A DNA stretch of 64,000 nt from Sthenelais limicola (lineage: Eukaryota; Annelida; Polychaeta; Phyllodocida; Sigalionidae): positions 22,882,684 to 22,946,683 of the forward strand of contig OW804102.1 in the NCBI GenBank assembly GCA_942159475.1, written 5' to 3'. A program made the translations under genes and the position numbers. Numbering within the stretch: the stretch's first letter is position 1; each line of letters starts with the position of its first letter. Positions 49,205 through 60,500 of this stretch are shown here, piece after piece. The notes beneath the pieces were generated by a model, which was not told the origin of the DNA, searched no databases, and was given only the letters and a program-made list of their open reading frames with translations.

Positions 49205-50244
49205 AAGTGGTATCATAAATAGGGGGCTGGGAGCGAGGGCATCAACCTATTCATCTCTTTAATATTCAATGAACGCATTTGACATTTCCAGGCAACACAC
49301 ATTCATGCATAACTTTTCCCCATTATTCTGGATATTTTGTCATAAAAACAAAAACTCCAAGGTTGCGAGACTCGAGAAGTTTTACTGATACTCCTATTTT
49401 TTTTTAGAGAGAGAGAGAGAGAAAATAACTGTTTTGCAACAAACTGACTGAGAGCAACAGCTAGAGGCATTTCCCGCCCATGCCAGACCTCTAACCCCAG
49501 CGTGTTCCCATCCTACTTCGATGCATATTAAATGGCATTAAAAACATCAAGCATCTGTTCCCGATACCATTCAGAGACTACACCGGGCTTAAACTATAGA
49601 TTATGAGAGAGAAATATAGCAATATTTAAGCTATAATATTATATACATAAATGTGTACGTATATAAACTATTTCTCAATAAAAAAATTCGCGTGCTTAAA
49701 TACCGCGAAATAATGTCTGGCACCGCGAATTTTTTTCTCCGCGAAATCTTTTTTGAAATACCCTACCGCGAAAAATAAAGCACGCGAATATGTTTAGCTG
49801 CATGGTATACCCATTTCCTCAAAGTTCAATTCCCTTGGAATATATATTTAACGGAAGACATATATATTTATGTACACATTTAAAAGAGTGACACGTTTTA
49901 AATGGGTTTCTGGACTAATTGAGACAGATTAAATCCAATTTGCAGGCAGCTAATGCACCCGCGGACCTATAGTTTTGACCCAGTATCTTTTTGTCCCTAT
50001 ATGTGTGACCCATTTTTTACATGTCAATCATGGCTAGTAGTAAAACGCTGGTGGCCACCACTACTCCACGTGTGTGTTGTCTGGGTCTCAAGTATAAATC
50101 TTTCTAAGTATATATGCAGGAGAAAAGGTTCCTTTAATGGGGCTGGGGGTGGGGGGGGGGGAGTCTAGTTGGAAGTAGGATTGACCATTGCATGACCAAC
50201 AGATGACTGCCAACAGAACGGCAGGTCCTACAACCCGTTTAAAA
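49205..50244. other. Non-coding spacer with one small inverted repeat
   Basis: At 49685-49792, attcgcgtgcttaaatacc faces aaataaagcacgcgaata, with repeated accgcgaa(a) boxes between, so a ~108-bp CG-containing foldback. A GA microsatellite lies at 49408-49422. No gene seen. Confidence 0.5.
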
Positions 50245-50462
50245 CAGTCTAGGCTCTCACAGTTAAGAGAGGCTCTTCAAACTGAGGGAAAGGCTCTCGC
50301 TCCAAACCGCAAATGCCATTATAATCCCATTAGGACCGCAACATACCATTATAATCCTATTTTGGCACCTACTCCTGGGCCAGAAAACCATTAGCGCAGT
50401 AGACGTCCAATCACTGATATGCCATTCTTATATTATCTGAGAGGCTTTGAGCCTATAGACTG
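50245..50462 (-). repeat. Family B inverted-repeat element, full length
   Basis: cagtctaggctctcacagtt to ctttgagcctatagactg, same orientation as 38106-38328. Confidence 0.8.
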
Positions 50463-52734
50463 ATTATATAGACTTAATACCCCCGACCCCAACCCCTCAC
50501 ACCCCGGCCACTTTCCCCAAAGGTTAGGACTTATGTCAGAGTTCTACTTCTAGGTACATAAGGTCAAGCAATTAGGGTGGCTACAATTTGGAGTACGGTA
50601 GCATTAAATTAAATACTGGCAGGTTTTGACCGGTTTTCAATAAACATTCCACAACTGTCAACATAACAATATCTACGATTGTAAAATCAATACTTACTGA
50701 CAACCCCATTACAAATAAACCCCAATAAAATAAAGATAAGTTGGCTTGCATGTAATAAATAAGTATGAACATATTGCGTAGACCGACAACTAATTCGTAT
50801 TAAGATCAAATGCGTCTGAAATTGCATTTTAGATTACTGCTAGGGCTATGAGACCAAAATGTAGGAAAGGAATTCATATTCAACATTATTGACTCGCTAA
50901 TATTGACTAAACAACCTTTGGGCACTTGAAAAACAGCTTCCATCGTATACATATTATTGATGTCACCTGAGTAACAAAACTTCTCAGAACAATACCACAT
51001 AATTGTACTTGGGGCCTGGTGGATGAATTACACATGGCTTTTAACCGCCTTTAACCAATAAACTAGTTGTTAAATAAAACAATACAGAGGTTATATAAAG
51101 TGTTCTGGGGTTATCCTCCTATTTCACCAATAAGTTATATATATAAATCATGTAGAGAGACCGTATGCTAAGTTCAATGAGTACCTCCAGCGACGCTTGT
51201 TAAAAAAGACACAGCATACAAATAATCCAGACTTACCCTGTCCTGTGGATAAGAAATAAATAAATCCAGATCAGGGAGTGTACATTCGTCCGGCTTTAAT
51301 AAGCAGTGTACATGGTGCCTAATGATGTCACATTTGCTATGTCCGGAGAAAATGCAAACATTTGAAAAAGAAGATTGTTTTGTGTACTTCTGGAAATCAG
51401 CCAAAGAAGCGCACTGTGGTAAAAAAGCTGGGATCAAAAGATCCTCATGCTGTTTGGAACTTTGAGTTGGAAGAAGGCAGAGAGTGCAGACCAAGCAGTG
51501 AGTGTGAGAGGAGAGAGAGAGGGCGACGCGTGGGCAGGCGTCCTACACGCAAGCAATACATACATGTGTATTAGACTTGCCCAATACCAGTCTACTCACA
51601 TTATTGTTCTTTGTCGTGAAGGTTTTTATTTGATTCAAATTGTTTGACACCAGAGTGGTTTCCGAGACATTATTTCAATTGATTATCTCTTTGCACGATA
51701 TAGGCCTATGAAAGGGAAGTGCTGGTATAGGGGCCTACTTAATTAGCTACTAGTAAATTCATTAAATATTGCACAGAAATAGACCCCATTTCTCTGAATG
51801 TTGGTATGAAATAGGAATATATTATTGTTGTTTTTGGTACAAATAAGTATGAAAATTTTCGGATTTTGGAAACTTATGAATAGCAGGGAGCTCCTGTATG
51901 TTCACAAATTTAGGTTGTGCCTCCCATTTATTATCAATAGGCATATAGCTAGGCATACAAAATAGATATGTTTTACACCTAATCAATTAACCCACTCAAG
52001 CTAGGCCTAGGACATGAGCCCACGATAACAAATATTTTTTTTAAAAGAACAATCATAAAATCGAAAGGCCAAAAAACAAGGATCTCACAACATATTTTTT
52101 TTTTCGTTTTAGGGACCATCAAAGTTTACAATTGAAGTTTCTAGGGAAAAGGGATATTTTCTCAGTTTTTCCAAGTTTTCAGAAAGATGAATCAGAATTT
52201 TTTCTTGAAAATCTGTCTAAACATACCTAACATCTATACATGTTTGCCTTATGCATGGAAGAACAAGGAATCAACATACTTTGATAGATATTATTTAGCT
52301 TTGAAAATCTTCAATGTTCCCGTTTTTAACTCATCGGGATGCGAATTCAGCCGAATTTATAATTGTATTTAAAAGCTGGTGACCCCCTGTTATTTTTAGC
52401 TCGTGAGATTAAATCGCAATAAAACAAAACAAACAAAATTTATATGTCAGCTATGTAGAGATTTTAAAGAAAGAATTGTATTCAGTTTTTTTTTAATATG
52501 CTGCAAAAAGTGGAAAAAATCGTCATTTTCACATAGACTTCAATACTATAGTGAACGGTAATAAATCAGTGCTTCCAGAAATAAAAAGTAACCAGATGGC
52601 AGCTTTTTTTATTTGATTTTTGGTTTCACAAGAGGGTTTCACCTAACACTGTTCTTTCATGCGTCAAAAATTGAAAAAAAATATTATACTTATGTTTTTC
52701 TGTTGAACAGTGGTTAATACCTTTAACTTAAATA
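50463..52734. other. Non-coding spacer
   Basis: No supported gene. The longest frame, 51174-51494 (minus, 106 codons, several Cys/His), could be an exon or repeat fragment but has no recognised domain. Confidence 0.35.
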
Positions 52735-53320
52735 ATGCCACACCCTCGGACCACACCCACACCCGTACCCCGCACGTTGTCTCCATACCCGCTCCAGACA
52801 TTCCTCACGGCCACGGGGTTTGGTTAAACTCCAGCGCATGGCAACATTGAAACATGAAACAACAACAGTAACACTACACTGCAATTAAGATACTTTACAC
52901 ATCCCGGTTCGGGCCTAGCCGAGACTGCAATCTAATCTATTCTAAACTTTGCATGATAGGGTGAAATATCCCACCGCGGGACAAATATCGACGTCCTCAA
53001 CTCTCCCAACAGCGGCACGCGAGCCCGATGCACAAGCCACACCCCTCATCCGTCAGTCGCAGACCATCTACAGGTTCTCCACCTGTTGATTTCAAACGTC
53101 CGGCTTGAAGCAACCCGATGATTAATGAAACTGATATCTCACCTTACTGCGTAGACCGCATCATTTTTGTACAGTATGTCAGCGGATGGCTTGGTGCTTC
53201 ACGCCTAATTTATCCAAATGCCCCGCCAAAATGTGGCTATAATATTTTTCCATTCATTCTCAAGATTGTGTTACGGCATGGTTCCAAACGCTAGGGTTGC
53301 CATCTGTCGGTTACTTTTTT
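52735..53320 (-). promoter_or_regulatory. GC/CpG-richer block, candidate promoter or non-coding first exon
   Basis: The base composition is clearly higher in G+C and CpG (for example accgcgggac and agcggcacgcgagcccgatg) than the flanking AT-rich DNA. On the minus strand a consensus-like donor (cgcagtaag|gtgagatat) lies at 53143/53142, and no long frame is open. This fits the start of a minus-strand transcript, but no linked coding exon can be shown; the nearest minus-strand gene is Mpv17, 25 kb away. Confidence 0.25.
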
Positions 53321-56300
53321 AACTGTGTAAACATAAGATCACTTCCGGTTTACCCAACTGCATGAGAATAAGTACAATCGATTAATCTTGTTTATTTGTT
53401 GAGATAACTACATTTAGATCGTTCCGAAGATGCATAGTTCTTATTGGGTTACTGGCTTCACTTCCGACTGTTAATAACGAACTGTCAATCGTCCTAACTA
53501 TCAGAAACTACGTTATTTTACTACGTACCTGTTTTATCGCCCTACCCTCGATGCGATGGCTATGGTGATGATGCCTATCATTCCGCCCTGATGTCCACAT
53601 ATTATGAAGTCTCCTATTAAAGTCCGTTTAGTCAACACCGACTCTCTCCTCTAGTTGTATCATTGTATACTAGCTAGAGTCATAGGGCGTATGTTCATCG
53701 CTAATTTACGTTCAGTATTTTCACTTATAACCGGGTTATAAGGTACGGTATGTAAAGACTAAAGTCACATACCGGTACCGTAATTAAGTCATAACACCTC
53801 CATCCCCAGATTGCCATGGCAAGTTTGCCATTTTAGGCTAATTTAGCCTATATCATTTTCCAGGACCTGCGTATCCAAGTATAAATGTTATGGGTCAGGT
53901 TGTTCTCTGCCAAGGAAGTCGCCGCCCTGTTCAGAAAATCTTATGCATCATAAATTCTTCTCCATATATTACAGAAATATTTTAATGTTTCGACTTTTAT
54001 AATTATTATAAGGGGGGGGGGGGGGGAGGGATGATATGTTATACCCTATTACCGGTATAACATATTAATTAAAACAGAACAAATATCTTCAATGTGATTG
54101 CATTTAATGGGTACCGGTACAAAATTAGTAGTTCGGTGTTAATTAAGGAGTGGAACGTTCAATCTATTCTGCTAGATTACAATATATCCGTAAAGAAGAT
54201 TGAATTTTTTTTCATGTCAATACATGAACATGTACATTTATTTGTTTGTTTTTCAGCTTTCAACACTACAACATGTACCTCCATGAAATGATTTGACTTA
54301 TTGATTTGCTGTATAAACATTCTAAAAAACAAAAAAATATGTTGGACACCACGAAAGGGCTCCATAATCATAGAATATATAGCACGGCAATTGTATACAC
54401 ATTGTTCCAGATATTTTTTGAGTTCTCAGACCTTATAACATTTCAATAAACGCTTAACAGCACTAACAACAATCACTTAATTATCTTCCGAACTTGCAAT
54501 AAAACAAGATACTCTGATTCGCCACCATGGTTATACTATACGTATTAAAATGGAGTCTAACAACTATATCTTCAAGCGTTAATATCCTACATTAGCATTA
54601 GAATGTAGAATAAATATGCAGGGACAAACTATTTTCAAAGCTTGTCTAAAAAGGATTCCCTTAAAAATAGGAATGGATTTCATAAAATTAGTGTGACGGA
54701 CTAAACTCGAGAGGTAAATGGGCCAACCTTTCCAGACCTCTCTTGAATGGAGCCCAAAGGTTCCTTTATTTAAAAAAAAAAAAATTGTTTGCCCCAGGCT
54801 CCTCTTAGTTGTTTTAAAGAGCTGTATACTATAAAGAAACCTTCCAAGACTTCCTTATTAAAATGTCTGAAACCGATTCATTGTCGTTGATTAGATCAAT
54901 CCTAATCGGATTTGATTTATCATGGATATATCCCCACCAATACATTATACTTCTTTAGAAAAATATTTCTCGTTCAGCCAAAATGGTTGATTTAATGGAT
55001 ATATATACCGGTATGCATTCACCTTACACTACAATATATCGTTGAACATTTAAAGCCTAGAGAACTATAGTAAAATAAATGGTCAATTCATTTCCACACC
55101 ACCATTAAGGCAGTTAGGTGTTTTAAACCAGAGTTGAGCTATACAATTATATCAACACACACTCATACTTAATATTCTTTCCTAAAAAATTAACCCACAT
55201 TTTCCCACACGAACATGGCAATAGAAAAGAACTTCCATTGGCTAGTTTAAGAAATTGGCATGATTGTCTCGCGACTTTTATGAGAAGCAATACTTTGTAA
55301 TCGTCCACATAACAAGATACATCATATGAGCGAGGATCGTGCTTATGCTACGATACATACTATAGACATTCGTATTGACTTATATGCAGAGATTTATTTC
55401 GTAAAATAAAAGTAGCCAACATGTGTATACATGTAGGCCTACGTCATTCCATATATTCAGTCTATAACATTAAAAAATAAATGAAAAATCTCTCTGAAAC
55501 CAAAGACTATAAAACCATACATATTACATGTATCTGCAGACATACGGCCACAGATTGTTATATATACTTCGCAGTGGTATACAGTGAGCAGCGGTATTTG
55601 TAGAGTATGTTGACAGGTCCTTCACAAGAACAACTACAAATCTGCTTCTTTTACGTATCAGAGTTTATTAACGTCTTACACAAATTGCCAAGAACACAGT
55701 GCAGTCAGATTACTGCGAACAACACCACTATACATAACGTATAAGAAAACCGAAAAACGAGACCTGCTCAGAGGGGTAAGTTATTAGAAAATGACATTAA
55801 GGTGTAAAATTGTTAGTTTAAAATGGCGAAATAATTGACTTGAAGATAGACACGGTAATCTCCAATAGGTGTGGTGTCCCACACTGTGGGTAAGGTAGAC
55901 AAATTATTCACCCCCTTGCCCTGAGAGCGGACCGATGAAGCCCGCCCCATAGGATTGTCATTGACGCTGTCAAAAGAAAATAACTGGAAATTTCAACTTG
56001 TAAGTTTTTGCTCCTGATAATAGATCTTACCTCATATCTCTACTTCTTGAATATAATTATATTATTCTGACCCTCCATGAAGTTGGAAAGGGAATTCTAC
56101 ATGATTGCAATCGCTAAGTTTCTTCATGAATGCGAGGTCTGATGTTTATTTTGCTGCCACCTTGTTCGAAGGTCAAGGCCAGGAGGCTTCGACCTTCAAC
56201 TGGCCAGTGATTTGATTGAACCCTGTTGATTTCAGAAGCCCTGCTGCCAAAATTTCAAGATGACAGTCACCGCTGCTCGATTATGCATGCCTCAGCTCAC

Positions 56301-56719
56301 TCAAACATTCATTAGATAAATAGTTTTCACATGTCAATATATAATATCTAAAATGTCACCGGAGATAGATATAAAGGTAGTCTTTAGATCAAGCTTGGAT
56401 ATTTATCTTTATACCTCTGTTAAGTCTCAGGAAATTAAGGCCAGCTAAGCAGGCTAGAGGTCATTAAGGCTACGTGACTACAGAGAGATTACATTATAAT
56501 GAACACTCATGAACAAACGCGCCACCATGTGGCTTGACTAAGGGTCCAGCAGGAGCCAGCCCTGAAGTCTCAACTGTTGAGTATAGCCGAGCTACAAGAC
56601 ACCACATATGTACACTATAGTTTAACCATGCTCTCGACTGTAGTGTACAGCACAGGGGCATCAAGATGGTTAACTATCACTGCGGGCATACGTGTCAGCT
56701 TCTAATATTTCTATGAGGG
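53321..56719. other. Non-coding spacer
   Basis: No supported gene. It includes a G run (about 54013-54027), several taccggta motifs and an A run near 54772. Confidence 0.4.
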
Positions 56720-57007
56720 CAGGGCTCGAAAAAAAACAAATGTTTAGTTGTCCTAAAAAATGTCTTTGGCAAGTAAAATTTTATGTTAGTTGCCCGATTG
56801 AGCAAATGAAAATCCCCACGGCGCCGATTTCAAACCCCTGTTATGATGTTTACTTACAATGAAACAAGATACATACAGATCAGTGTGATTTCGTTTATAA
56901 TTCTGCAAATAAATTTGGCCAAGTGAAAAATGAGGTTGGGCAAGTAAATCTTGGCTGCCACTTGCCCAATGGGCAAGTGAAGTTGGTAGGTTTTTTTTCG
57001 AGCCCTG
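56720..57007. mobile_element. 288-bp hAT-like MITE
   Basis: Ends CAGGGCTCGAAAAAAA and TTTTTTTTCGAGCCCTG are inverted repeats of the CAGGG type seen in hAT elements. GAGGG occurs on both flanks. The interior has ttgccc/gggcaagt blocks. A typical 8-bp target duplication is not clear, so the superfamily is tentative. Confidence 0.7.
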
Positions 57008-57519
57008 GAGGGCCAGGGAGGGCATAAACAGGAGGGGGCTCGCATGCCGGGTTAAGTCGGCAGGCGAGGCAGTGGCATGATAGCCATAACATGGCGGGGA
57101 CGGGCATGTGGGCAGGGATTATAGCATGATTATGGGTTCTTTGGGGATTTGAATCGGTTTGTAACCAGTCACATAATAGACATCAATGCAAGGGCTCATC
57201 TCCAGTCACCTATCCACAAAGATTTCTTTTTCAATACATGTATTTGCCACACTTCTACTGCTATCAGGTAAAAGCCAGCCTCCCGAAACTTCCATCTAAT
57301 AGTAAGTACTTGTATACGGCACGAACCTCCCTTACTATAGCTTGATGAAAATAACGATGGCCGCCTGGCCATTTTATACTTCAGTAAGTCAAAATGCTGC
57401 AGTCAAGGGAAACACACTACACTATATACATAAAAAATACTAATCAGCTGCTTCCCTCATTCCCGCAATAAATGTCCTCTACTATAGATTCTAATATGGA
57501 CAATATCAATTTTGGCTCA
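57008..57519. other. 3' flank of the zinc-finger gene
   Basis: Probably includes the 3' UTR. G-rich at 57020-57115. I found no clear AATAAA in minus orientation close to the stop. Confidence 0.4.
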
Positions 57520-60500
57520 TCAATTTCCTCCAAGGCCATGTTCATCGTTAATGGAACCTATTTTCTGCATGAAGTCTGAGAAGGAATTGTACTCAAAGTC
57601 CACGCTTGCACCACTTTTTAGTGTGACAGAGCACCTCTGGCTATCGTTGGCCCCCCCTTTTTTCTTCCCCCTTGGCCTGATCATCAGACGAGGGGAGGGT
57701 TCTTTCACCATAGGCTGACTGTCGAAGGGGACCACTGGGGCCGCTGTTGCCCCCGGGGCCCCAGAACCGGGAATGTTAAACATTTGATTTGTAACATTGG
57801 GGAGAGATGGCTGGCTCATGAATCGAGTGACAACGTCTTGTAAGGTGCGAATAGTGGCATCTTTCTCTCTGATCTGTTGGGTGAAGGACTCCTTTTCTTG
57901 TTTCCAAGCATCGGCCATACCACCTGTTGTCAACTGCTGCCGGAGGGCCTGGTTTTGGAATCTTAGGGCTTCATTCTGTGCTTGAAGATCTGATATTTTC
58001 TCCAACACCTCCGCAGGAATTCCCCCACCTACTGGCTGCGAATCGAGTCTTTTCTCTAACTCCTGTTGCTTTCGGCGAAGATCTGCCATAATTCCAGAAA
58101 TGCCAGAAGCATCAATTTGGGCAGGAGATTTCTTGTTGTGAGGCGATTTGCCAAGTGTATTGAAACCAGATGTGCCCAGGCCAGCATCGTCCAGTGAGGA
58201 CATGGGAATATCCACACCAAAATTGTCATTGTCATCGTCATCATCAAATCCTTCGAATGGCACATCAACCCCTTCATATGCAGGTTCCGTATCTCCTTTG
58301 CTCCGAGTACGTCTCCCCGAGGGAGTATTTGGAGCAGACTTTGAACCTTTGGCTCGCGTTGGGGTGGGTGTCTTTGGTACAATCCACTTGGCACGGCCGC
58401 TCCTCAAAATATCATGCTTTTCATTAGAGGAGACTGTCACCATCTCCAAATCGCTTACAGGATCTGGGATGGCCATGAGGTTAATTTTGGGCTGGAGAAC
58501 CAAATCTTGTTCCTCTGCCATTGATCGTCTTGTACTCCTCCCTGAGCTGGTTGCTGGGGTTCGGGAAGGCTCCTTTCTATGCGAACTTGCTGGGCTCTCA
58601 TAGGCGACACTATCAACATCAGATCTTTTCGCCTTATTTTTCGGAGTCTTGTTTTTGGGGGTGGGAAAAACAGGGGCAACATAAGCAGGATTTAGTCCAA
58701 ATACTAACTTGGCAGTCCGAACAATTGGCAGTGCAGCCCTTTGATTTAGATGGTGTTTCTTTTCAAGATGTGATTTCAAAGCCTCCCTGGTTTTAGTCTT
58801 TTGACCACAGTCTCCCAAATGGCATCGGAACATAGGTAGTCTTTCTATATGAACCGCTTTCCAATGTCGTACAATTTTGTTACCTACATAGAAACAGCCA
58901 TCAGAAGCGCAACCACCTTTTTCTTTGCATAATAAAAAGAATTCAGGGGGGACATGATCTTTTGTGTCTCTTTCAAACTCGGTAAACTCTGCGTGAGAAC
59001 ACGGTGGATCATCGTCGTAGGAAATCTCCATTTGTTCCTCAGGTACATCTTCTACTCTTATACGTTTACTGGGGGTGTCACTGGAAGGCGGGGCTTTTCT
59101 TTTGGTCAGGGGCGGTGGAGGAGTCGATTCACGGACATGTGTGGCTTTGGGTTTATGTGTGGGGAAAACAGGTTTCTCATAGTCTGGGTTTTCCCTATAA
59201 ACCGCCCCCGACCTATCAAGCAGCTCTTGAGCAACTGTGCTACGCTTCTTGTGGGTTCGTTCTATATGGTTCTTCATGTTACTTTTCCGTTTGGCAACGA
59301 ATTCACATATGACGAAAGGGCATATATAATATGGCACAATTTTTATGTGCTTGGATTTCCAATGTCGACAAAGCTCTGAAATAGGGAGCCGGCACGAACT
59401 TGCAGTGCACCCAACTGAGGGACAGCCTCTATTCTTTTTGAATATATCTCGGAATTTCTGGGGTATGTGCTCTTTAGAATGCTTTTCAAATGCTGCCAAC
59501 TCGTCAAGGGGTACTTGTTCCGTGGAGACCTCTTTGAGTTCATCTTCCGCGGCTGTGGCAACAGAAACAACAGATTTCTTTACTTTGCCCCTGGCATTTC
59601 TTTCTTGGGAGTCCTTTTTCGCTTGCAGCTGTGCCTTCAACTTGGGTTCGATATACATGGGGTTGTCTAGTTGATTAGGCACTAAGGCTGCCCCAACTTG
59701 CTCTGCTTCGGTTCTAGTCAGACCATGAGTGGGACCCATCAAATGATGGACAACCTGACGCCATTCGCGCGACCGGTAATGCATGACATCATTACCCACT
59801 GTCACCTTAAATAGAGAAGAACATATTGATCACTAAGTACTCCATGTATGGACTTCATTGGACTACATTTTGAGGTGGGAATCACCTATGTATCGCGCAA
59901 GTACTTATGTCAGATAACAGTTAATATGCATTTTTGTATTTTGTGCCTACCGGTTTTAATGATTGTGTCTCACTGAGAACAGCATCGGACTGACGTAATG
60001 GGATATCAGAATAAAGAAAAGTTCAAATTAAAAGTATTTAAGTAATATGTTTTTTCTCACTGGATGTTGTTATACCTTTACACCAATGATGTACTGAAAT
60101 CTTCATAGAATAATTTTCTTTGCCAAAGAAAATCATCCTAATAACCAAATTGGTAATAAAATGGTCCATGAGGGACATTGAAACAAAGCAATCTATAATA
60201 CAAAATATCATGAGTTTGCATCAGTGCTCAGTCCAGTCCGCTCATTATGTAAATACATGTACTTTTCATCAAACGGGAACATTAGAATTGAATACTAACA
60301 ACCCCCTGCTAATTTGAGTTCAAAATACAAGTAGCTGATATATTGAATTGAAATGCCACAAGTTTTGATGTGCAAATAAATATTAAAAAATGGTTTAAAC
60401 GGCCAAAATTATAAATTTCTACAATAGATCTGACTAGCACATAGGCATTTTTTTCTTTTTTAAACTAATATTATCGACTGAAGATTTCACAAATGTGATA

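Noticed and set aside
51174..51494. 106-codon minus-strand frame with several Cys and His
   Set aside because: No recognisable finger or THAP spacing and no convincing splice partners; could be chance or an old repeat.
57512..59674. Several plus-strand frames of 60-150 codons opposite the zinc-finger exons
   Set aside because: They are shadows of the minus-strand gene; no motifs, and the minus frame has clear Cys/His spacing and splice phases.
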